Assembly (NCBI RefSeq): GCF_900112335.1
Contig: NZ_FOLG01000007.1
Coordinates: 1 to 64,000 of the forward strand
Source: Tropicimonas isoalkanivorans
GTDB lineage: Bacteria > Pseudomonadota > Alphaproteobacteria > Rhodobacterales > Rhodobacteraceae
Direction of reading: 5' to 3'
Length of the DNA stretch: 64,000 bases
Under the pieces are notes generated by a model. It ran no database searches. It was not told where the DNA came from and saw only the letters and a list, made by a program, of their open reading frames with translations. This document shows, in pieces, positions 29,310 to 39,516 of this stretch (position 1 is the first letter of the stretch; every line of letters starts with the position of its first letter). Both the position numbers and the translations under genes were made by a program.

Positions 29310-30040
29310 CACTTGCCTTCGACCATTTCGTTCTGCTTGTTCGCGATCTCGACGCCGCTCAGCGCGACTTTGAGGCTCTTGGCTTCACGGTCCAGGACCG
29401 CGCCGATACCGAGCATGGCAAGACGCGGTTCAAGTTCGTGCCCTTCGAGGATGGCAGCTACATCCTGCTGACCTCCTACACCTCGCCGGAGGCTCAGGCC
29501 GCGCACCGGCTTGGTGAGGTTCTCGACGCCGGCGAGGGGTGGGCGGACTGGAGCTTCGCGGTTGCTGACGCCGAGGATGTCCGTGCCCGCCTCGATGCAG
29601 CGAACCTGCCTTCCAAGGGACCTGTGCGCGTGTCGAACGTGATTGCCGACGGCGCACCCTGGGCGCTGGACCTTCTGATGTGCGGGCGCGGCGCCAACGG
29701 CGATGTCTGTCTGCCGTTCGTGGTCTCGGACGTCGAGGGCCGCGCCGCGCGCATCCCGTCGCCCAAGCCGCACCGCAATGGCGCGACCGGCCTCAAGTCC
29801 CTGACCCTTTCGACCGAGAGCCCGGAGGCCGTGGTCAAATCACTCGCCGCCCTCGGCGGAACGGAAGTCGCAAAGGGTCATTTCGTCTTCGGCGAGGTCT
29901 CCGTAACCGTCGCGCCGATCGACACCCCGCAGGGTCGCCCTGGCGGCGGCATGGTGGAAGCGGTCCTGACCGGCCCCGTGTCCCGGACCTTCGACATAGC
30001 CCTCTCCCACGGCGCGCCTATGCGCATGGAAGCGTCCTGA
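29306..30040 (+). CDS. VOC-superfamily (glyoxalase-like) protein
   Basis: The 244-residue protein begins FDHFVLLVRDLDAAQRDFEALGF, the opening of a glyoxalase/bleomycin-resistance fold, with a second half-repeat from about residue 150 (TGLKSLTLSTESPE). It resembles the Glyoxalase_3 group. Metal ligands and reaction cannot be assigned; lyase, isomerase or binding roles are possible. ATGA overlap with the preceding gene and 1-nt spacing to the next indicate one transcript. Confidence 0.82.
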   Translation: MTLAFDHFVLLVRDLDAAQRDFEALGFTVQDRADTEHGKTRFKFVPFEDGSYILLTSYTSPEAQAAHRLGEVLDAGEGWADWSFAVADAEDVRARLDAANLPSKGPVRVSNVIADGAPWALDLLMCGRGANGDVCLPFVVSDVEGRAARIPSPKPHRNGATGLKSLTLSTESPEAVVKSLAALGGTEVAKGHFVFGEVSVTVAPIDTPQGRPGGGMVEAVLTGPVSRTFDIALSHGAPMRMEAS

Positions 30041-30041
30041 C

Positions 30042-30713
30042 ATGCAGCCCACCGACAAGACGTCGAAGCAGATTTTCTTCGAGTACAAGGCCAATCCGCG
30101 TGTGCCGGAACGGGGCCTTGGCAAGAGGATCGCGCTGATAAACGTGGACCTTCAGCGCCGCTACACGGATACGGAGACCTTCCCGACCGCCTACGCCGGC
30201 CACCCGCGCCAGTTCGAAGCGACGAACGCGCTCGCCCGGGCCGTGCGCGATCTGGGTGGCCCGGTTGTGTGGTCCTACGTCGCCTACCTTCCGGACGGCT
30301 CCGACGCTGGTATGTGGTCGCGCCTGTCGAACACGGAATGGGCCCTGCATAAGGTGGGCCACGACAGCCCGCAGGCCGAACTCGACCCTCGCCTGGAGAT
30401 CGAGGAAACCGACCTCAAGCTGAACAAGCGCATGAGCAGCTGCTTTTTCGAAACGCACCTGCCCAGCTACCTCAACTGGCACCGTGTCGACACCGTCATC
30501 GTGACCGGCGGCGCGACGTCCGGCTGCGTTCGGGGCACCGTCATGGATGCTCTCTCGCTCGGCTATCATGTGTGCGTGCCAGAGGAGACGGTCGCGGACC
30601 GCGAGGAAGGCGCCCACTACGCCAACCTCTACGACATTGCGTTCAAATACGGCGATGTGAAGCCGGCGGACGCGGTGCTCGCGCAACTCGCGGCCCTCCA
30701 GGAAGGAAACTGA
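30042..30713 (+). CDS. Isochorismatase-family hydrolase, N-carbamoylsarcosine amidase-like
   Basis: The cysteine hydrolase triad is visible as D36 in LINVDLQRRY, K129 in LKLNKRMSSCFFET and C162 in GGATSGCVRGTVMDA, where the nucleophile follows the cis-peptide. The KRxSxFFxT and GxxTSGCVRxTxxDA patterns match N-carbamoylsarcosine amidohydrolases, which split an N-carbamoyl group to ammonia, CO2 and an amino acid. The 223-residue length is close to the family. It sits between the VOC gene and the CE4-like pair, so it could act on a ring-opened carbamoyl product. Confidence 0.88.
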   Translation: MQPTDKTSKQIFFEYKANPRVPERGLGKRIALINVDLQRRYTDTETFPTAYAGHPRQFEATNALARAVRDLGGPVVWSYVAYLPDGSDAGMWSRLSNTEWALHKVGHDSPQAELDPRLEIEETDLKLNKRMSSCFFETHLPSYLNWHRVDTVIVTGGATSGCVRGTVMDALSLGYHVCVPEETVADREEGAHYANLYDIAFKYGDVKPADAVLAQLAALQEGN

Positions 30714-30714
30714 C

Positions 30715-31644
30715 ATGGCCTTGTGGCGTGAACCTTACAGCTACGACTTCGCCCCCTATGCCGACCGCCCCAGGATCGAATGGCCGAACGGGGCGCAAAT
30801 TGCCTTCTGGGTGGCTCCGAACATCGAGTTCTACGAACTCGCCCCGCCGCCCTCGCCCACGCGCGAGGTGTGGTATCGGCCCGAGCCAGATATCCTGAAC
30901 TATTCCATGCGCGATTACGGCAACCGTGTCGGCTTCGACCGGATGGCCGACGTGATGGCCAGGTACGGGGTTCGCGGCTCGGTCTCGCTGAACGTGGCGG
31001 TCTGCGACCACTTCCCCGAGATCATCGAACGCTGCTGCGAACTGGAGTGGGAGCTGTTCAGCCACGGCGTCTACAACACCCGCTACCTCTACAACATGAC
31101 CGAGGATCAGCAGCGAGAGATCATCCGCCACGCCCGCGAGACGATCAAGCGGGCCTCCGGTCAGGAGCTCGATGGTTGGCTCAGCCCGGCAATCTCGAAC
31201 GGAGAGACGACGCAGGATCTGCTGGCCGAGGAAGGCATCAAGTACACCCTCGACCTGTTCCACGACGATCAACCGATGCCGGTGAAGACACGCTCGTCCA
31301 ATCGACTCGTCAGCGTGCCCTACATGATGGAGTGCAACGACGTGCCGGTTCTGAACTTCAAGAATATCTCGCCGCGCAATTACATTGAGATCATCAAGAT
31401 GAACTTCGACCGGCTTTACGCCGAGGGCGAGAAAAGCGGCACGGTCATGTGCGTGCCGTTGCACCCCTACCTGATCGGCCAACCGCACCGGCTGTCGATC
31501 CTCGACGAAGCGCTCGATTACGTCACCTCGCACGACAAGGTCTGGCTCGCCACGGGGCGCGAGATCGCAGCGCATTTCGAGGCCAATTTCTACGACGCCT
31601 ATGTGGACTGGATGGGTCCATTCAACGCGGAGGCACAGCAATGA
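30715..31644 (+). CDS. PuuE/CE4-like hydrolase, module A, subunit type 1
   Basis: The 309-residue protein belongs to the polysaccharide-deacetylase (CE4) fold family that includes PuuE allantoinase and cyclic imide hydrolase, so an action on cyclic amides is likelier than on polysaccharide. Visible motifs are WVAPNIEFYE, WYRPEPDI, RDYGNRVGFDRMADVMA, the metal-motif-like FSHGVYNTRY, SGQELDGWLSPA and LHPYLIGQPHR. It is strongly similar to the product of 39828. Its stop overlaps the next gene (ATGA), implying coupled synthesis with the type 2 partner. Confidence 0.88.
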   Translation: MALWREPYSYDFAPYADRPRIEWPNGAQIAFWVAPNIEFYELAPPPSPTREVWYRPEPDILNYSMRDYGNRVGFDRMADVMARYGVRGSVSLNVAVCDHFPEIIERCCELEWELFSHGVYNTRYLYNMTEDQQREIIRHARETIKRASGQELDGWLSPAISNGETTQDLLAEEGIKYTLDLFHDDQPMPVKTRSSNRLVSVPYMMECNDVPVLNFKNISPRNYIEIIKMNFDRLYAEGEKSGTVMCVPLHPYLIGQPHRLSILDEALDYVTSHDKVWLATGREIAAHFEANFYDAYVDWMGPFNAEAQQ

Positions 31645-32576
31645 GTGCTATTCCCGACAGCTACTTCGACTATCCCCTGCGGGGCAAAGGCTACGATCAC
31701 GACCGCTACACAGCGCGCTATCTGCGTGATCTGCCCATGTTCGAATGGGATGGGGGCGACACGCTCAAACTCTGGGTGTGCGTGCATCTCGAGCACTTCC
31801 CGATGGATATGCCCGCCTCGCCGGTCAAGCCCATCGGCGGCATGGATCGCCCCTATCCCTCGGTCTGGGATTTTTCGACCCGCGACTACGGAAGCCGCGT
31901 GGGGATCTATCGCCTGTTCGACGTGCTTGACCGTTACGGAATCCGTGCGACTGCCGCGATGAACTCGGTCCTCGCAACCCGCTATCCGACACTCATGGAC
32001 GACATCCTGAAGCGCGACTGGGAAGTGGCCGCCGCTGGCGTCGACATGGGGCACCTGCATCATTCGCAGCTGTCGGAGGACGAGGAAGCAGCGCTGGTCG
32101 GCGAAAGCTTCGACACCCTGCGCAAGGTCTCTGGTCAGGGTGTCACCGGGTGGCATTCCCCCGCACATTCGCAATCCGCCGCAACCCCGGATCTCGTGGC
32201 CGAGGCCGGGGCCAAATACATCTGTGACTGGATCAACGACGATATGCCCTACGCGTTCAAAACGCGGGCCGGAACGCTTACCCAGATGCCCCTGTCGTAC
32301 GATTTGTCCGATCACAAGATCATCGGGCTGCAGAACATGCCGATCGGCGACTACGAGTACCAGCTCGGCGCCGCTTTCGACGTTCTGCGCGACGAGAGCC
32401 GCACACGTGGCGGGCGGATCCTGTCCATGTCGCTGTCGCCCTGGGCCATTGCCCAGCCAGGACGCATCGGTGCGCTTGAGCGGCTGCTGTCGCGTTTCAT
32501 GAACGAGACCGGCGTCGGCTCGGCCACCGGCGAAGACCTGCGCGCCCAATGGGTCGCCTTGGGGCTGGATGGCTGA
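31641..32576 (+). CDS. PuuE/CE4-like hydrolase, module A, subunit type 2
   Basis: The 311-residue second member of the pair shares the fold of its neighbour: HLEHFPMDMP, RDYGSRVGIYRLFDVLDRYG, RATAAMNSV, GWHSPAHSQS, LSPWAIAQPGR. Where type 1 has SHG(x)YNTRY, this has AAGVDMGHLHH, so the histidine of the CE4 metal motif is missing. It may be a non-catalytic or differently specialised partner in a heteromer. The start ATG overlaps the previous stop and the stop overlaps the amidase start. It is a paralogue of 40739. Confidence 0.85.
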   Translation: MSAIPDSYFDYPLRGKGYDHDRYTARYLRDLPMFEWDGGDTLKLWVCVHLEHFPMDMPASPVKPIGGMDRPYPSVWDFSTRDYGSRVGIYRLFDVLDRYGIRATAAMNSVLATRYPTLMDDILKRDWEVAAAGVDMGHLHHSQLSEDEEAALVGESFDTLRKVSGQGVTGWHSPAHSQSAATPDLVAEAGAKYICDWINDDMPYAFKTRAGTLTQMPLSYDLSDHKIIGLQNMPIGDYEYQLGAAFDVLRDESRTRGGRILSMSLSPWAIAQPGRIGALERLLSRFMNETGVGSATGEDLRAQWVALGLDG

Positions 32577-33918
32577 AATGAGCATAGCGACCGAGGATAC
32601 AGCGAACTGGCTCACGGCGCGGGAGGCTCTCGCGCAGATGGCTCGCGGCGCCCTGAGTTCGGCCGACCTGGTCGCGGCCTGTCTCGAGCGCATCCGGAGG
32701 CGCGATCCGGTTGTCCGCGCCTGGACGTATCTCGTCCCCGCCGCCGCAATGGCCAAGGCCAAGGCGGCCGATGCTGCCGGCACAGGCCCGCTCAGGGGCC
32801 TGCCAATCGGCATCAAGGACATCATTTACACCCACGATATGCCGACGAGCTTCAACTCGCCGCATTTCAGAGGGCACTTCCCCAACATCGATGCGGCCTC
32901 CGTCGCAATTCTGCGCGATGCGGGCGCGGTGATGATGGGCAAGAACGACACAGTGGAATTCGCTGTCAACGGCCGGCGTGCCGCCACGATGAACCCGCAC
33001 GACCGGACGCGAACGCCGGGCGGTTCCTCCTCCGGCTCCGCCGCCGCCGTGGCCGATGGACAGGTGCCGATCTCTCTCGGGACTCAGACGGGCGGCTCGG
33101 TCATCCGTCCGGCATCCTATTGCGGGACCTATGCGATCAAACCCACCTGGAACCTCGTCAGTCACGAGGGCTTCAAGGTCTGCGCGGCCAGCTTCGACAC
33201 CCTCGGATGGTATGCCCGCAGCGCAGAGGATCTGGACCTTATCGCCGAAGTCTTCGGCATCGAGGCCCAGCCCTGCCCCGGCAGTTTGGATGGCGCACGC
33301 ATCGCCATCTGCAAGACGCTGGTCTGGCATATGGCCGAGCCTGCGACCGTCGCCGCGATGGACCAAGCGCGCGCCGCCCTTGAGGCCGCAGGGGCCATCG
33401 TCACCGACCTACAACTCCCGCCAGAATTCGACGGGCTGACCGAGGCGCATCGGGTCATCATGCAGGCCGAAATGCGCAGCGCCTTTCTTGCCGACTATCG
33501 CCGGCTGGGTGACGCGCTCTATCCGCAACTTGTTTCGATCATGAGGAACGCGGCGGGCGACAGCCGCGAGGATCTGCGAGCCGCGCAGAATCTCTCTGCG
33601 CGATGCCGGTGCGTGTTCGACGATATCGCAGCGCCGTTCGACGCCGTGCTCACCCCCAGCACCTCGGGCGAAGCTCCCGTCGGCCCCGAAGATACGGGGG
33701 CCGCCACCTTCAACCGGATATGGACCCTCCTTCACATGCCCTGTGTCAACGTACCGGGCCTGACCGGACCGTCCCAACTTCCCGTCGGTGTGACCTTAAC
33801 CGGACCGCGCTACAGCGACCGGCGCCTCATCTCGATGGCCGCACTGCTTGGCCCGATCTTGTCCGCGGCACGTCCCAAGGCCGCAAAGCAATCGAGCAAG
33901 GGGACAGCACTTCAATGA
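32569..33918 (+). CDS. Amidase-signature hydrolase, module A
   Basis: A Ser-cisSer-Lys amidase of the GatA/AmiE-signature family, 449 residues. The triad can be read as K83 in GLPIGIKDII, the serines of PGGSSSGSAAAVADG (153-157) and nucleophile S177 in TQTGGSVIRPASYCG. Family members cleave linear amides. Context suggests hydrolysis of an amide produced by the CE4-like pair. The start at 32569 overlaps the previous gene; ATG at 32578 is the alternative. It is a paralogue of the amidase at 44480. Confidence 0.92.
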   Translation: MAEMSIATEDTANWLTAREALAQMARGALSSADLVAACLERIRRRDPVVRAWTYLVPAAAMAKAKAADAAGTGPLRGLPIGIKDIIYTHDMPTSFNSPHFRGHFPNIDAASVAILRDAGAVMMGKNDTVEFAVNGRRAATMNPHDRTRTPGGSSSGSAAAVADGQVPISLGTQTGGSVIRPASYCGTYAIKPTWNLVSHEGFKVCAASFDTLGWYARSAEDLDLIAEVFGIEAQPCPGSLDGARIAICKTLVWHMAEPATVAAMDQARAALEAAGAIVTDLQLPPEFDGLTEAHRVIMQAEMRSAFLADYRRLGDALYPQLVSIMRNAAGDSREDLRAAQNLSARCRCVFDDIAAPFDAVLTPSTSGEAPVGPEDTGAATFNRIWTLLHMPCVNVPGLTGPSQLPVGVTLTGPRYSDRRLISMAALLGPILSAARPKAAKQSSKGTALQ

Positions 33919-34087
33919 ACTCCTTCCAAGCGCCGGGGACACGGCGTGACCAACCCTGCGCCGACATAAGGCGACGCAAGGAGGCGACTCCGGTTGTCAG
34001 GAACACCGGCCTCCATCTCGCAGCAACATCATCCGGACTCACCGACGAAACACGAAACGTGAGCACCCCACAAACGGAGATCTTCAG

Positions 34088-35701
34088 ATGACCAATTCAA
34101 TGACCATGAAACGCCGCACATTCCTTGCCGGCCTGGCAGCAACCGGGCTTATCCCGGCAACCATGATCGGCGCCCGGAGTGCGCTCGCCCAGACCGCGGG
34201 CGGAATCCTTCGCACGCCGGCGTGGCCCGCGCCGACCTACCTGAACTCCGCCATCTCCACGGGGGGCCCCGAAAGCTTCCTGTCGCCCAAGTTCTACGAT
34301 GGCCTGTTGGGATACGCCTTCGGGATGGAGCCGAAGCCCTCGCTCGCGACGGAGTGGTCGGTGAGCGATGACGGCATGACCATCACGTTCAAGCTCCGCG
34401 ATGGCGTGAAATGGCACGATGGCGAGCCGTTCACCGCGCATGACGTGGCCTTTACCTTCATGGAGATTCTAAAGGTCCATCACGGCCGCGGCAAATCCAC
34501 CTTCGCGGCGCTGGAGTCGGTCGATACACCGGATGACCATACGGCGATCTTCAACCTCTCCAAACCAACGCCCGCCCTGATGCGCGCGCTCGACAGCCGG
34601 GAAAGCCCGATCATGCCGGCGCACCTCTACGAGGGCACCGATATCATGGAAAACCCGGTCAACACCGCACCGGTGGGAACTGGTCCTTTCAAGCTGGCAA
34701 GCTACGAAATCGGCGCCAACGTGGTGATGGTGAAGAACGAGGATTATTGGCACGACGGCTACCCACTTCTCGACCGGATCGTTGTGCAGTACATCGCCGA
34801 CCCGTCGACCCGCGCCGCCATGCTCGAAGGCGGCCAGGCGGATGCCATCTTCCTGAACATGATCCCGGCCCAGGACATCCTGAGACTGGCCGAACAGGGT
34901 CAGTTCGAAATGACCACCGATGGGTTCGAGGCCATGCCATCCGCGCAACAGATGAGCTTCAACCTCGACAACGAGATCCTGGCTGACAAGCTGGTCCGTC
35001 ACGCGATCGCCCACGCGATCGACGTCAACTGGATCACCCAGAACGTCTGGTACGGAATGGGCCAGCCGGGCAAATCGCCACTACATTTCGACCAGAAAGC
35101 CTATTTCACGACGAACGGAGTCCCGTCCTACCCCTTCAACCTCGACCGGGCGAACGAACTTCTGGATGAAGCAGGCTACCCCCGCGGCGCCGATGGGATG
35201 CGCTTCGGGCTGATGCTGGACCCGTCGCCCTGGGGAACGGAATCGATCACGGCGTCGAGCTACATCAAAGAAGTGCTGCGCCAGGCCGGCATCGACGTGA
35301 CGGTGCGCACGCAGGACTTCGCCGTCTTCGTCAAGACCGTCTGGACGGACCGCGCTCATGACCTCGTGCTCTACACGGCTTCTATGGGCGTCGATCCGAC
35401 GATTGGGGTGCACCGGTTCTACGACTCCAACAACTTCAACCCGGGTGTCGGGTTTTCGAACGGATCGCATTATTCCAATCCCCAAGTGGACGAACTGCTC
35501 GCCGCCGCTGCGGTCGAAACGGACGAAGCAAAGCGCGCCGAGCAATATGCGGAGTTCCAGCGGATCGCGTATGACGACCTGCCGGTGATCAAGGTTACCG
35601 ACATCTCGATGGCAACCATCGCGAACGTGAAGGTGAAGGACCACACCGTCGACGCGCTCGGCGCGCTCGGGAGCATGAAACAGGTCTGGATCGAACAATG
35701 A
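34088..35701 (+). CDS. ABC importer substrate-binding protein (DppA/OppA type)
   Basis: The 537-residue family 5 solute-binding protein has a Tat-like leader (MKRRTFLAGLAATGLIPATM ending ARSALAQ), so it is folded before export to the periplasm. The family region VKWHDGEPFTAHDVAFTF is clear. Partners follow directly: its stop overlaps the permease start (ATGA). The ribosome binding site is ACGGAGATCTTCAG. The 169 nt upstream hold no gene. Cargo could be an oligopeptide, nickel chelate or, by context, the compound degraded by the neighbouring hydrolases. Confidence 0.93.
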   Translation: MTNSMTMKRRTFLAGLAATGLIPATMIGARSALAQTAGGILRTPAWPAPTYLNSAISTGGPESFLSPKFYDGLLGYAFGMEPKPSLATEWSVSDDGMTITFKLRDGVKWHDGEPFTAHDVAFTFMEILKVHHGRGKSTFAALESVDTPDDHTAIFNLSKPTPALMRALDSRESPIMPAHLYEGTDIMENPVNTAPVGTGPFKLASYEIGANVVMVKNEDYWHDGYPLLDRIVVQYIADPSTRAAMLEGGQADAIFLNMIPAQDILRLAEQGQFEMTTDGFEAMPSAQQMSFNLDNEILADKLVRHAIAHAIDVNWITQNVWYGMGQPGKSPLHFDQKAYFTTNGVPSYPFNLDRANELLDEAGYPRGADGMRFGLMLDPSPWGTESITASSYIKEVLRQAGIDVTVRTQDFAVFVKTVWTDRAHDLVLYTASMGVDPTIGVHRFYDSNNFNPGVGFSNGSHYSNPQVDELLAAAAVETDEAKRAEQYAEFQRIAYDDLPVIKVTDISMATIANVKVKDHTVDALGALGSMKQVWIEQ

Positions 35702-36735
35702 CCGACACCGGACCCAAAACTGGGAACGGCACGTCTGGGACAGGGCCGCGCACGGCCCTGTCTTCTCCGACGGTACGCTACGTCCTCCGCCGCCTTCTGC
35801 AGGCGGCGCTGGTCATGGTTCTGGTCATGGTGGGCAGTTTCCTGCTGGTGAAATTGGCGCCCGGCGATTTCGTCGACGCGCTGGCGGGCACGCGGGACCT
35901 GACGGCCGACCAGATCGCCGAGTTGCGTGCCCGCTACGGCCTCGACCAGCCAGTGTTCGTTCAACTGATCCGCTACATGTCGCTGCTGGCGACGTTCGAT
36001 TTCGGGTATTCTCCGATCAACGCGGCGCCGGTGATGGACGTGATCCTTGCCCGGCTGCCCGTGACGGCGATCCTCGTCGTGGCTTCCGTGACGCTTTCGA
36101 TGGTGGTGGGCACGGTGTTCAGCGTCATCGCTTCGCGCAATGCGGGTCGGCCTCTGGATCTGGTGATCTCGATCTTCATGCTGCTGCTTTATGCGACCCC
36201 GAGCTTTATCATCGCGGTCCTCATGATCCTCGTCTTCTCGGTGCACCTAGGCTGGCTCCCCATCGCGGGCTTTGAAAGTGTCGGCATGGGATACACGGGC
36301 TGGACCCGGTTCTGGGACGTGGTCGAACACCTGACAATGCCCGTCATCGCGCTCTGCACCTTCTACATCGCAATCTATGGCCGGATCGGGCGCGCCTCCA
36401 TGCTCGAGGTCCTCAAGCTCGATTTCGTACGTACCGCGCGCGGGAAGGGCCTTACGGAACACCGGATCTTCTACGTTCACGCGCTGCGCAACGCGCTGTT
36501 GCCCCTGGTCACGATGGCCGGCCTTCAGGTCTCGTCCCTCATGGGCGGCGCCGTCCTGATTGAGACGATCTTTGGCTTGCCCGGCATGGGGCGCACCGCT
36601 TTCGACGCTGTGTTCCAGCGCGACACCAACCTGCTCCTCGGCGTCGTGTTCATGTCCTCGCTTTGCGTGGTGATCGTAAACTATGTGATCGACATGCTCT
36701 ACATGGTGCTCGATCCGAGGGTTAATCTGAAATGA
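35698..36735 (+). CDS. ABC importer permease (DppB type)
   Basis: The 345-residue inner-membrane permease has an N-terminal segment (YVLRRLLQAALVMVLVMVGS), the DppB-type LAPGDFVDALAG and RYGLDQPVFVQ loop, six membrane spans, and the EAA-like coupling motif FVRTARGKGLTEHRIFYVHA. It pairs with the DppC-type permease encoded next with a 4-nt overlap. Confidence 0.95.
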   Translation: MTDTGPKTGNGTSGTGPRTALSSPTVRYVLRRLLQAALVMVLVMVGSFLLVKLAPGDFVDALAGTRDLTADQIAELRARYGLDQPVFVQLIRYMSLLATFDFGYSPINAAPVMDVILARLPVTAILVVASVTLSMVVGTVFSVIASRNAGRPLDLVISIFMLLLYATPSFIIAVLMILVFSVHLGWLPIAGFESVGMGYTGWTRFWDVVEHLTMPVIALCTFYIAIYGRIGRASMLEVLKLDFVRTARGKGLTEHRIFYVHALRNALLPLVTMAGLQVSSLMGGAVLIETIFGLPGMGRTAFDAVFQRDTNLLLGVVFMSSLCVVIVNYVIDMLYMVLDPRVNLK

Positions 36736-37577
36736 CCAGATCCTTCGAAACCTTGCGCCGCCTCGCGCACCATCCATCCGGGTTCGTGGGACTGATGCTG
36801 ATCGCCCTCGTCCTCGGCATGGCCGTCAGCGCCAATCTGCTCTTTCCCGACGGCCCTTGGGCCATGGCCGGTCCGCCGCGCCTGGCCCCCGGCTCCGACC
36901 CGCGCTTTCCGCTGGGCACCGACACCTTCGGGCGCGACCTTCTCTCGGCGATCTTCTATGGCTCGCGCGTATCCCTGATGGTCGGCGTCTCGGCCGCTCT
37001 CGTGTCGATTGCGCTCGGCATTCTTGTGGGCGCTGTCGCAGGCTATTTCGGAGGCTGGGTAGACGACGCGCTCATGCGCCTTACCGACGCATTTCAGACG
37101 GTCCCGAATTTCCTGTTGTCGATCGCCATAGTCGGCATCATCGGCGCATCGCTTTCTACGATCACATTCGCAATCGCGATCGTGGCTTGGCCGATGATCG
37201 CCCGTCTCGTGCGGGCAGATGTCCTGCGGCTCCGGACCTACGACTTCGTGCAGTCCTGCAAGATCATCGGCATGTCGGACATGCGCATCATTTTCCAACA
37301 AATCTTGCCCAACTGCATGGCGCCGGTGATCGTGACCACATCGGTGCTCGTCGCCAACGCCATTATCGTGGAGGCGAGCCTCGCCTTCCTTGGCCTGGGC
37401 GACCCCAATGTCATGAGTTGGGGCACTATTCTGAATGCCGGCCGGCAGGAATTGCGCGGCGCAAGCTGGATCACGATTTCTCCCGCGATCGCGCTCGTGT
37501 TGACGGTGTTATCACTCAATCTCATCGGCGACGCGCTCAACGACGTGCTAAACCCGCGCCTGAAGGAGCGGACATGA
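36732..37577 (+). CDS. ABC importer permease (DppC type)
   Basis: The 281-residue inner-membrane permease shows the DppC-family loop HPLGTDTFGRDLLSAIFYGS (here FPLGTDTFGRD), several hydrophobic spans and the coupling motif YDFVQSCKIIGMSDMRIIFQ. It forms the heterodimeric channel with the previous gene product. The stop overlaps the start of the ATPase gene. Confidence 0.95.
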   Translation: MTRSFETLRRLAHHPSGFVGLMLIALVLGMAVSANLLFPDGPWAMAGPPRLAPGSDPRFPLGTDTFGRDLLSAIFYGSRVSLMVGVSAALVSIALGILVGAVAGYFGGWVDDALMRLTDAFQTVPNFLLSIAIVGIIGASLSTITFAIAIVAWPMIARLVRADVLRLRTYDFVQSCKIIGMSDMRIIFQQILPNCMAPVIVTTSVLVANAIIVEASLAFLGLGDPNVMSWGTILNAGRQELRGASWITISPAIALVLTVLSLNLIGDALNDVLNPRLKERT

Positions 37578-38572
37578 CCGATACCCCCCCCCTTCTTTCG
37601 ATCGACAATCTTGCCATTGGCCAGGGCGACAACGCGCCGATCGTGGAACGCATCCGATTTACCGTGGCACGGGGTGAAACCGTCGGCCTGGTGGGCGAAA
37701 GCGGCTGCGGCAAGTCGATGACGGCACTGGCGACGATGGGCCTGCTGCCGGGGTCGCTTCGGGTCCGTGCGGGCGAAATCCGGCTGGACGGCGCGCCCAT
37801 CCACGCCTTGTCTCAACGCAAGTTGCGGCACCTGCGCGGCCCGTCGATGAGCATGATCTATCAGGAGCCGCTCACAGCCCTGAACCCCGTCATGACAGTG
37901 GGCGCACAGATCCGCGAAGTCCTGACAACGCACCTTGGCTTGAGCCGGGCGAAAGCGCACGCGCGGGCCATCGAGTTGCTGACGCTGACGCGGATACCCG
38001 ATCCGGCCGCGCGCATGGGGCAATATCCCCACCAGATGTCCGGCGGAATGCGTCAGCGCGTCGTGATTGCGATCGCCATCGCTTGCCAGCCGTCTCTGCT
38101 TATCGCCGACGAACCGACGACCGCACTTGATGTGACCGTGCAGGCTCAGATCCTGAGGCTCCTGAAGCAGCTTCAGACGGAACAGAACCTGGGGCTTTTG
38201 CTCATAACCCACGACCTGGGCGTAGTGCGGCAGGTCGCCGACCGGATTGTCGTCATGTATGCCGGCTCTGTCGTGGAGGAGGGTGACACCGACACCGTTC
38301 TCGACAATCCCGCGCACCCCTATACCGCCGGGCTGATCGCGGCGCGCCCGAAAGGCAGCCGGACTGAAGGCGCTGGCCGCCTCGCCGACATCCCCGGGTC
38401 TGTCCCTGCGCCCGAGAACCGCCCGACGGGCTGCGTATTTCGGGACCGCTGTGCCATTGGCCAAGCGATCTGCGAGGGCCGCCGCCCACTCCTGACCGCG
38501 CATGCGGGTCACTCGGTGCGCTGCCACTTCCCGCTGTCTGCGGCATCTCTCGCCTCGGAGGTCCCATCATGA
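37574..38572 (+). CDS. ABC importer ATPase (DppD type)
   Basis: The 332-residue ATP-binding subunit has Walker [11 protein letters not shown]-loop [10 protein letters not shown], signature MSGGMRQRV, Walker B LLIADEPT and H-loop THDLG. The C-terminal oligopeptide-transporter extension ends with cysteines in [15 protein letters not shown], typical of DppD/OppD. The ATG at 37574 overlaps the permease stop; a longer upstream frame lies inside the permease gene and is discounted. Confidence 0.95.
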   Translation: MTDTPPLLSIDNLAIGQGDNAPIVERIRFTVARGETVGLVGESGCGKSMTALATMGLLPGSLRVRAGEIRLDGAPIHALSQRKLRHLRGPSMSMIYQEPLTALNPVMTVGAQIREVLTTHLGLSRAKAHARAIELLTLTRIPDPAARMGQYPHQMSGGMRQRVVIAIAIACQPSLLIADEPTTALDVTVQAQILRLLKQLQTEQNLGLLLITHDLGVVRQVADRIVVMYAGSVVEEGDTDTVLDNPAHPYTAGLIAARPKGSRTEGAGRLADIPGSVPAPENRPTGCVFRDRCAIGQAICEGRRPLLTAHAGHSVRCHFPLSAASLASEVPS

Positions 38573-39516
38573 ATCCCGTTCTCAGAACCGACCACCTCAA
38601 GGTTCATCACGACACGGCACGCGGAACGCTCAAGGCCGTCGACGGGATCGACCTTAGCATCGCAGAGGGCGAGACGCTCGGCCTCGTCGGCGAAAGCGGC
38701 TGCGGAAAGTCCACGCTGGCCCGCTGCATTGTCGGCATCTCTCGCCCGACAGACGGCTCTATCGCCATCCAGGGCGTCTCGGGCGGGCGCGGGCGAGCGG
38801 CGCGACTGGACCGCGCACAGACTGTTCAGATGATCTTTCAGGATCCGTCCGGCGCGCTGAACCCACGTCTGCGGGTAGATCGTATCATCCGCGAACCGCT
38901 CGACGTGAACAACGTGGGCGACCGGTCCGAGCGCCGCGACAAGGCGCTGAAGATCGCGCGCGAAGTGGGGCTGTCCGACTACCACCTCGACCGCATGCCG
39001 CATGAACTGTCGGGCGGGCAGCGTCAGCGGGTGTCGATCGCGCGGGCGCTCGCGCTCAATCCAAAGCTGCTGGTTTGCGATGAGGCGGTCTCAGCACTTG
39101 ATGTTTCGGTGCAAGCGCAGGTCCTGAACCTGCTTGTCGACCTGCAGAAGGACCTTGGCCTGTCCTACCTCTTCATCTCCCACGATCTCGCGGTAGTTCG
39201 GTATGTCTCCCATCGTATCGCGGTCATGTATATGGGTCGCATCGTCGAGATCGGACCGGCCGAAGATGTGTGGAGGGGTCGCCTGCATCCCTATACCCGC
39301 GCGCTCACCGCTTCGATCCCGGACGAGGCCGCGCGCCGCGACACCGGGGAACTGCTCGAAGGGGACGTGCCCAGCCCGGTGAGTCCGCCGTCTGGCTGCG
39401 CCTTCCGCACCCGGTGCCGCTTCGCCCGGCAGCAATGTGCCGCCGAACGACCAGAATTGCGCCGAGTCGGCACCCATGAGGTCGCTTGCCATTTCGCCGA
39501 AACGATCTCCGACTGA
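38569..39516 (+). CDS. ABC importer ATPase (DppF type)
   Basis: The 315-residue second ATPase of the importer has Walker [11 protein letters not shown]-loop FQDPSGALNP, signature LSGGQRQRV, Walker B LLVCDEAVSALD and H-loop SHDLAVV, with the C-terminal GCAFRTRCRFARQQC motif of DppF/OppF. It is the last gene of the five-gene importer; the next 311 nt are non-coding. Confidence 0.95.
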   Translation: MNPVLRTDHLKVHHDTARGTLKAVDGIDLSIAEGETLGLVGESGCGKSTLARCIVGISRPTDGSIAIQGVSGGRGRAARLDRAQTVQMIFQDPSGALNPRLRVDRIIREPLDVNNVGDRSERRDKALKIAREVGLSDYHLDRMPHELSGGQRQRVSIARALALNPKLLVCDEAVSALDVSVQAQVLNLLVDLQKDLGLSYLFISHDLAVVRYVSHRIAVMYMGRIVEIGPAEDVWRGRLHPYTRALTASIPDEAARRDTGELLEGDVPSPVSPPSGCAFRTRCRFARQQCAAERPELRRVGTHEVACHFAETISD